Positions 55,721 to 64,000 of a stretch of DNA of 64,000 nucleotides are shown in pieces. A program made the translations under genes and the position numbers. The notes under the pieces were generated by a model that saw only the letters and a program-made list of their open reading frames with translations, was not told where the DNA came from and made no database searches. This stretch comes from Chionis minor. Its lineage: Eukaryota; Chordata; Aves; Charadriiformes; Chionididae. The DNA is taken from positions 1-64,000 of the forward strand of contig VZSF01006562.1 of NCBI GenBank assembly GCA_013398295.1. Reading direction: 5' to 3'. How positions within the stretch are numbered: position 1 is the first letter of the stretch; every line of letters begins with the position of its first letter.

Positions 55721-58700
55721 AAATATGGCATCAGCAGTGGAAATCTCCCAGCCAAACAAGGCACTCCTCTGCTGGAAGGTGAAAGAAGCAACCGTATCCC
55801 AAGTCTTCTCTCGCAGACAGACATAAAAGAAAGGAGCTTCAAAGCTTCCTAAACGCCCTGGGAGAAACATCTAAAGTGTGATGTCTTAGCAAATGCAGCT
55901 CTCGAGAGCTGAATTCTCTTGTCTCTTTCCCAGAAGCACTGCGGTCCGTGTGGCTGTTGCTGCACCTGCAAGGTGAAACTATTGAGGGGCAGATGCAACA
56001 AATCAAGACTTGTCTGGAAAAAAATAATACGTGGAAACTGGACCCAAGTGATGCTAGGGGGTGATATGAAACTAAGGGAAAGAGTGTTAATTGTATAGAT
56101 TCATTTAGCTGCTTTGAAGTTCAGTTCCACAGAAGTGATCTGTTAAATCTAAGCCCTTCTCAGCTGGGGACTCTCTGGGTCTGAGTTTCAGCTTTGCTTG
56201 TCACTGTGGTCTGATGAACCATCCCTGGCATGAGACAACATTAAGTAAATCCCTAGATACATGGATGGCTGAGGACCTGGGACAAAAGTGAATAGGGAAC
56301 AGACACGTGAACATGCAGACAGAATCAAAAGAGGCAAAAAAACCTCCTTACCCTAGTGAGACATTATTGCATGGACATGTGGGGCGGGGAGTATGGATTT
56401 CAACATCAACAACCCTGCTACCACAATTCTTCTGTCTCCACAGAAAAAGGAGTCAGGACGGTCTTTTGCTGTCTTCAGGCAGCCCCTGATCCCTGCTAGC
56501 CTGGGTTTACCTTCACACTATCCTGCCCTGTAGGAGCTGTAGGACCTCTCTACTGCTGTGGTCCCTGGAGATATTTCAGCTTGCACAGCCCATTCAGGAA
56601 ACTGCCCTCTGAGGGATGATCTGCAGGCATGACACAAGCTATAGGCTGCCCAGCTGTGCTTCACCCCTAGAGAAGCTCAGGTGCTCTTTAAGTGTTCCAA
56701 AAAGGAGACTTCATCAGCCTCTGTGACCATGTGAAAACTCATGAGAGGTTCAGAGCCATCCCCCATCAGAGAGTCAGAGACAGCTGCTGTTGCTGAGAGG
56801 TTACCAGGGATTGTTCCAGAGATGAAAGGGGCTGATCCTCCAGATGAGCCCTGATCTACCTCCCCTTTATATCTTGTCATAACTGGTGACTCCATCAGTT
56901 CTCAGCAACCTCACATACATGGTAAAACATTACCACACTTTGTGGAGAGGCTTTTCTCTTCTGATCCTCAGTTTCTAATCACAGAACCAGGCAGAAAGGA
57001 TATGTCCAGGATAAACATGTGCATCCAATTTTGTCCTGAAACGTTCAGGTTGTTATCTTATTCATGTTATCGTGCAATGGAAGGTTCTTCTGCAATGTTT
57101 TTTGCCTTACCAGAAAACTCAGATATTAAGATTATCTTTTCAAAGTCTGTAGTTTTGATTCGTTGCGTTGGACAGCCCAAGCCTAAGCATTAAAGCTGCC
57201 AGCAAGCCACAGCACATACTAGAGGTGAAGACAGCAAACAGTGCTCAGCACTTCTCAAATTCGTGTTCTCATTTTTCCTAGCTGGACCCCCAAACTGCAC
57301 CCATAGTTAGAGGTCTAAACAACAGAAGTGTCATGAGTGCAATAACACATTATTGCTGACACATGGCAGTGCAAACAGAAAGCTGTGAAAGGATGTACTG
57401 AACAGGTTTGGAAAAATCCTGACTAGGCTTGGCCAGTAGGAGTGGACATACCAAGATGCTAAACCAAAATGTATTATCCAACCCATGCAAAACAGGGAAG
57501 AGAAAAAGATTTTTTGGCCTTGAGTCACATCTTGTTCTTTTGAACCTCCATCAGTCCACAGTAATTCCACCAACTACAACTGAATTGCTTTAATTTGCAG
57601 CACATTTTGGTTCAGATTGCACTTATATGCCAAAGGAGATAAGTCCAGAATTATTCGAACAAAATTGTGTGTAGTATGAACAGAAGCTAGACCTAGACTA
57701 ATTTTTAAAAAAGCACAATCAAATAAACAAAAAAACTACAACCGTCATAAAATAGTAAGAAGTTGAATCCACAGTTCAATTTTTAAAATATTTTATTTCC
57801 TGGACACTTCTAAAGACAATTTTTAGAAGATTGGAGGTGGGTTGTCCACGGGCTTTCTAAAAACACAAATGCCAGTAATTTCGGGCGGAACTCAGACTAC
57901 CCAAAGCGACTGTATATCATTGCCTGGCCATCTAGTTTCCTGACACACAGTGCCACTGCTGCTGTTCACCATTGTGCACGTTTAGTTCAGTACCAGCTCA
58001 CTTCTGCTGAAAAACCCAAGCGCATCCGAGCTAGCAGAGATCATGGGCTTGCACCATAGCAAGCTGGTCTTCCCATGTGGGCATATCTATATAATTCCGC
58101 TTAAGTTGTTGCTATCAGCATGAGTTTTCTGCTCAGACGAAACTCAACATGCTTTTCTCCCCAGCCACTGACCCAGACTTGTGAACATGGCCAGCTGTCA
58201 GTGATACAACCATGACATTAAGCAGATATTTTCCTCCTTTAGGAAAGACCCAGATGAAAATCTCTTCCATATTGGTCATGTCAACTCTTTAAAAACTATC
58301 CATCTCTTGGGGTCCCTGCACTATACTCTGCTATTCCTTCAGAGGAGGAAATGGCTAGGCTATTTGTGATGATCTGGCTGGAGCATGAATTAGGTACCTC
58401 TGTGTAATGTTGCCCAGTGGCTCTCAGCCACAGCTTGGAAAGCTGCGAGCTCTCCAGCTAATGCATTATTTTATTTCAGTGATCTCATGTTTAAAGCATC
58501 ATTTCCTTAGTCTTAGGCTCTCCCATGGGGTCAGTAAATTCCACACTCAAAGAAGATTCTAATTCCTTGGTGAGTGACAAGCTGGAATGGCGATTTGACT
58601 CCTAATCCTTCTCTTGAGTGGTGAATGGAGTATCTTGTCATTAGTACATCAGATGCATGCTATTAAAGATATCATGGGAATAGCAAACACCAGCAATTTG

Positions 58701-60000
58701 CAGCGAGCCAGCTGGAAAATGCCAAGACTTGAGATGGTCCCCTCTCCACCTCCTCAGCCTGCAGAGGTCTTTGCTGAGACCTCCCTGCCTCCCTCCTACT
58801 GGTTTAGCATGATACAGTGCAGATATCTTTCTATTCCTTTCTCCTCCAGCTTTTTTCCTTCCTTCAGATTCACTATTTCCCAATTTGCTTGGGGGAAGAA
58901 GCAATTAATATTTAAAACTTGTTCCACTTTATTAACTACTGCTTTATTTCCTTCTCCTTTGAATTCCTTTCTAGCTCCTTGTCTTTCTGCCTAAACATCC
59001 TGACATGTTCCACTTCAACCCCCTTTGCACGCACCACTTGGCATCAGCCCACCAAAACAAGTACAGCTGGGGAGGCAAGAAATTAGGGCTCAACAAGGGA
59101 AGATCCCAGAAAAATGAGAGATGTTCATTTTTCCCCAAGTTGCTTTTGTCTTGCTGAGGATTAACTTCCATCATCCCACCAACTTCACTGTCCACCTCCT
59201 GCCATTATTGCTGGCTTCAGCAGTTCCTGGGAGTTCAACTTTGCACTTTGGCATAAGATCTACAAATCACCCAGCAACAGCCATGAAGCAACACAAGGCC
59301 ACCTGTCTCTTACAGTGCCATTGCTGACAGTGTGATGGAGAAAGGCTTAGTGACAGCAAGGAGTGTTTATCTCTTCAAATCTCTGGGGCCCCTGGAAATA
59401 GAAATTTTCCTCTGCCTTGTCTCTCCAGTGCTGACCACTGCCTCTCCTTTGAAGCAAATCTCCCCTTAGCTCTCTCCACAGAGGGGCTCTACCTCCACTT
59501 GGGACCGCTGGCTTTTTGCTCCTCTCCAACCAATGTACTTCTGCTAATGATATCTAGTGTTCAGACAGAGCTGATTCTTGACCCACCAAGTCAGGGAGCC
59601 ACAGGGGAGGGACGGGATACCCGTGACTTTGAGGAAGCACCATTACCACCAGTGTAATCCCCACCTGGACACCCCACTTCCGCCTATCCTGCCTCACCAT
59701 CTGCTTCCGACACCTTTCACTTGCTGATTTGTTTTTTCACACCTCTGTCCTCATGGACAGACAAGACTTATTCAACAGGTCCTTGGCAAACAAAAACAAT
59801 CTGCGCACATAAGAAGGATGTGGACTAGTGAAGGTAGCCTTCGAGAGTCCGCTCTAGCTCTCTTTTCCTCTTGTTCACCATGTTTCTTTTCCTTCTCCCT
59901 GAGGTCCTTGAACCCTCTAATTTTTCCACAACTCTGATTTTCAGCAACCAGCACGACTCTCCACCCCTTTCAGTGCCTGACTCCCACACCTTTCCCAGGC
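55721..60000. other. Gene-poor intergenic region
   Basis: No recognised gene, RNA or classified repeat. Composition is ordinary for bird intergenic DNA. Confidence 0.45.
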
Positions 60001-63000
60001 AACCGTGTGCTCCCTTTTCCTCCCACCTGGTAATTCTTCACTCTTTGTTCCAGTTTCACCCCTTCTACCTCCTTCTTCCCTGCCCTGCCAAAAAGACCCT
60101 AAAGCTGTGCCACCTCTTCCTATTCTGTGGTCTCTGCTGCTCTGCCTGTAACCATCTGCCATAGGTCATCGCTTGCAGACATTTAGTCTGCAAAAGGAGA
60201 GAAAAGGGCAAGAGTGAGGTGTTATACAGGCAGATAACTAAGGCTGGACCTCAGCAGCACTTCGCAGAGGCAAAAAAGACAGGATTTTGTGCACTCTAGC
60301 CATGCTGCCAGCCACTGCAGTACAATCTCAGTCCCACTTGGAAGCCCTTTGGCTACGAATAATAATTTCAAACTGCTATAACCTGCTGAGGTCGTTTAAG
60401 CAAAGCTGTGCAGCTTTAGCCCGGCTCAGCCTGGCTCAGCCTGAGAGAGGAACAAGTTGATGGCTGCTTGCAACAGCCTTGACAAAGCCAAGCAGAGCAG
60501 TGCTGCTCCCTGCCTCCCTGTGACCTAGCAAAGCGTGGGCTGGAAGTGAGCAGCCAGAAATAACAGGGCATTGTTACTGCCATTTTCGTGGCTTCGAGTG
60601 ATTTTAATTATGCGATTTTATAGTTGCATTAGCAAAGTGGGTTCCACCGTTTTATTTATTTCATTTTTCTTCCACTGTTTATTATATCCCACTATAAAGA
60701 CAGAACATTTCTCTGGTTATCACACCCGAAAATACAGATGTGATATACATCCTGTATACATCAGGAATACACCTGAGCAGGAGGTGAGCTCTACTTTACC
60801 TTGCTCTGTGAAGCCAGAAGTTTATTTCCCCTGTAGTAGATAACGGACACAAGTGAGCCTGCCCCAGGTTATCTCTGCGTCTCTCAGACAGAAATAAATC
60901 CGAGTGAGGTCAGAGTTAACCCAGCCGGGTGAGCAAAACAGGGAAAACCTGGGAAAATAGCAAGCATTCATTCTATTCAAACCATCCGATGGGATCACCT
61001 TAACCTTGCGCTGCTAATCTACCCCGCTGCACGCACCTACTCACAGCGACAGTCCCACGGACAGGGAATTGTCACAGCTCACTGCTCTCTAAAGCAACAT
61101 CAAAGTACAGGGTTTGCAAAGACACACAACAACATACAAACTACCTTCCCCCTGCCTCTCTTTCTCCTTGCAAACACTTTTGCTTAAAAATTACCTTCAG
61201 CTTCTTGCTCGGAGGGGTCAGAAGAAGCAATATTTTGTCTTTACTGAAGGACATGGGGGTTTTTACTTGTGGTCAGCCACCCATCTGAGGCACCTTGGCA
61301 ACTTTCTTAATTGTCTAAGGATTCTGGGGAAAAAAAGAAAAAAAAAGAAAGAACCTTAAAGAAATCTTCAACAATCTGTAAGCTCAACACCTGGAAGGAA
61401 AACTAAAGAATAATTTAATAGTGCAGTTGGAGTAATTTGCAATCCCCTTAACAAATAACATTATCATAGCTTCGCTGAAGTTCATGGCAAACCACCAGCC
61501 CAGATGCAAAGTTTCCTCACCAGCTCTTAATATAGCAGTGGCGGGAAGGGAGGGAAATGTATTGCCACAGGTGCCACCATCTGCTCCACGGTCTGAAAGG
61601 GAAACTTTGTTTTGGAGCTTTATTAGCCCATTCCACTCCCTGCTTTCTGAAATTCAGCATTCTGTTATTTGCTGGAACTTTGATATACTTAAGTGCCAAA
61701 GATGAGAAACGGGCAAATAAGTGAAATGTGCCGAGGGAGGTTTCGGAAGGCATAAAGAGGAGGCAGGCACCAAAATCCTATCACTCTTCCCATGGGAGCT
61801 CTGCAACAAAGTACTCTTCGTGGGTCTACCTTTATTTTTTCTTATCTTAAATGAAATGAAGCTAGGTTGGTTTGTTTCCCTGTGACAAAGCTATTTACCT
61901 GAAAAATGGTCCCCTCACTACACCTTTCTAGAGGCTAAGCTACCACTCACTGCCTGCGGTGAAACACTATGAAGTGTCATTAAAAGAAAAAAGTCCAGTT
62001 TGATTGAAACCTATGCTAAGTAGGCAACTACAGTCCTAAATAACAAGCTCGGAATGCCTGTGGATGTGGCCAAAATGAATTACAACAAGGCCCTCAGACA
62101 GGCTGGAGCTGACTCCACGGGTGTAGTCACCTCTACCATGTCTTCCATCAGCTCCCCAAGTTCCATCAAGCTCAACTTCTGGTCGGTACTCCAGCCCTGA
62201 AACCTCACTAATCCAGCACAGCAATCATTCATCTTCCTCCCTAGGGTCTGCTCTGAAAAAGGCAAAAACCAAAAAACCCCTCCGAGACCTCGCAGCAGAG
62301 TTCCTCGGAACCAGAGATTGCATCTGAGGAGGGAGGACTGCACCTCACACGAGCACAGCTGGCACTGTGCAGAGGGACATATTTTTAAAGCAAGCACACA
62401 GTCTTTCATAATCTGCCATAAAGCATAGATGCCATCCCGCCTGCAGGCTAGATATTAGATATTTTTTATACTGACTGAGTGCACATTATTTTATGGGAAT
62501 ATTGGCACTGCTATGTATGCATGTCTGTGTGCATGGGTGGGGGCAAGTTTTTCTTTGTCCTTGCTGACTATGGCCTGTACACTGAAAGCCCATTCCTGTT
62601 TGAAGTTTAGGAGTCAAAAAAACTCAGAAAAAATTAAGATAAAATAGTGACTATCCATTTTAGACACCACAGTAAAAAAGAAAACAGAAACAAAACCAAA
62701 AAACCTCAAAACAATAAATGCTAACTTGACAGAGGGGAATGCAGAAAATAAAGCGGAGTTGAAGAGTCATCTTGTTCATTAAAAATGGTTGCCATAAAGA
62801 TTAACCTGAAAACCCATAAAAGAGCTCCCACACAGTGTGCAAAAAAAGTAAGCAAATGAAGAAGAACTAGAAGTTAAGTCTGTGCATTATTAAACTAATT
62901 AACGATATCAGATGCTACCAAAATACTTGTGTCAGAGAGCAGAAATCAGAACCTGGGATTCAGCTTCCAAGAAGGCAGAGGATCCAGTGGTTCATATTCA

Positions 63001-64000
63001 AGTTGTGGTTTAGTATTTTCTTTTATATACAGGACCTCAATCTTCTTGTGAAGAGGAGATTATCAGCGGTGGACAGGATACAGTCTCTTGTTCTTCAGGA
63101 CTCTGATCTCCACCATGTTCTGTTGTCCTATGTGTCTCCAGTCCCTGAGGTTTTCAGCCGGCAAACCTCTTTCACTTTAGTCCATACAACTTTCCTCACT
63201 CACACATCAAGATTTCTTCACTCACACATCAAGATTTCCTCACACGCAGGCCATGAGCCTTCCTCAGTACAACACTTTCTCAGTGACCAAAATACCACTC
63301 AGCCTACAAAAGGTGAGATTAGGGCTCTTCTAGGTTCTTCCATTTTGTCCACATGCTGTGGGATTGTCCCCGATAGGGTCTCAGTCCCCCTTGTCCCCAG
63401 GGTTGCCCTCAACCCATTCCCTGTGCCCTCCTGCTCCCCTGCATCTTGGTTGCTCCTAACATTTCCTTAATCCAGTTCCCTCCTGTACCTTCCGACAGCC
63501 CCTGTGCAGGCGGTTGAGGCTGGTGCGTGCTGACCGGCCACCCAGCAGCCTCAGTAACGCAAAGAACCCATGAATCCACACCACACGGTTCTGCTCAGTG
63601 CAGTGAGTCCGTCTCCTCCGTGCCATCCAGATTTTCTAGAAATGTAGAACTAAATAGCACCAAGGACTTCTCTGTTTTGTCAAATTTATTTGGAATTCAT
63701 CAGAGGGCTCTAAAGTTACTAGGAAGGAACTAACAAGACAGAAAAATGCCCAGGGGAAAAAAAGCATCTGCATGAGGTCCCCTTACACGTCTACTGTGTC
63801 TACCCTAGTGTTTATTCTGCAGCTAATTTACCTTATATCAAGGCTGCTAAGTTTGGCAGAACCAAACATTACAAGCCTAAGTTTGTAAGGTGTAACATAT
63901 ACACCTATATGTCAGTGCTCTCCAGACACAATGGATATTCTCAAATCTGAGTTTTGAGGACGTGTGTGGTTTTTAGTAAAGTAAATGTTAACACTGGCAA
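60001..64000. other. Gene-poor intergenic region to window end
   Basis: Contains A-rich tracts at about 61328-61352 and 62660-62715 and a two-unit tandem repeat at 63193-63236. A plus-strand frame at 63003-63470 (155 codons) is not recognised. No other feature supported. Confidence 0.45.
63193..63236 (+). repeat. 22-bp tandem duplication (two copies)
   Basis: The unit tcctcactcacacatcaaga tt occurs at 63193-63214 and, with one base change, at 63215-63236. A third partial start (tcctcacac) follows. Confidence 0.8.

Noticed and set aside
63003..63470. 155-codon plus-strand frame
   Set aside because: Includes the 22-bp tandem repeat, and no motif or family is recognised. Kept only as a note in the regional entry.

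Overview
The window is nuclear DNA from a bird. The supporting evidence is interrupted vertebrate genes with GT-AG introns, CR1 LINE copies that are 5'-truncated with typical tails, LTR pieces of types I associate with bird genomes, and no sign of Alu or L1. The species cannot be named from the sequence. There are three single-N gaps, at 9743, 33971 and 41336.

Positions 1-17900 hold a classic head-to-head pair. On the minus strand (413-9231) is ATPSCKMT (FAM173B), the mitochondrial lysine methyltransferase of the ATP synthase c-subunit, in four coding exons. On the plus strand (9917-17703) is CCT5, the epsilon subunit of the TRiC/CCT chaperonin, in eleven coding exons. They share a CpG-rich promoter around 9480-10330. 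Every splice junction I assigned keeps the reading frame, and the CCT5 model gives 541 residues, the length I know for the human protein.

Positions 17900-37500 are gene-poor. They contain two LTR-like segments (about 17940-18235 and 19130-19765), a CR1 copy with an unbroken reverse-transcriptase C-terminal reading frame (20405-21455), a complex pentanucleotide microsatellite joined to a CR1 tail (33547-33715), and stacked young and ancient CR1 fragments (33205-35985).

Positions 37518-39881 hold a second minus-strand gene: a three-coding-exon SBK-family (SH3-domain-binding kinase) serine/threonine kinase that looks most like SBK2. It has the glycine-rich loop, ALK lysine, YRD catalytic loop, DFG and APE motifs. 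In mammals as I remember them, SBK2/SBK3 are not neighbours of CCT5, so this placement deserves a check.

Positions 40000-64000 are again gene-poor, with several CR1 fragments of different ages, a CpG-rich patch with an unexplained 205-codon ORF (46780-47397), and a long final stretch in which I recognise nothing.

I found no previously undescribed multi-gene system. The most checkable oddities are two near-perfect 206- and 224-bp direct duplications abutting single N characters (very probably assembly artefacts), the location of the SBK-like gene, a small membrane-protein-like ORF with its own polyadenylation signal inside ATPSCKMT intron 1, and the CpG-rich ORF near 47 kb.
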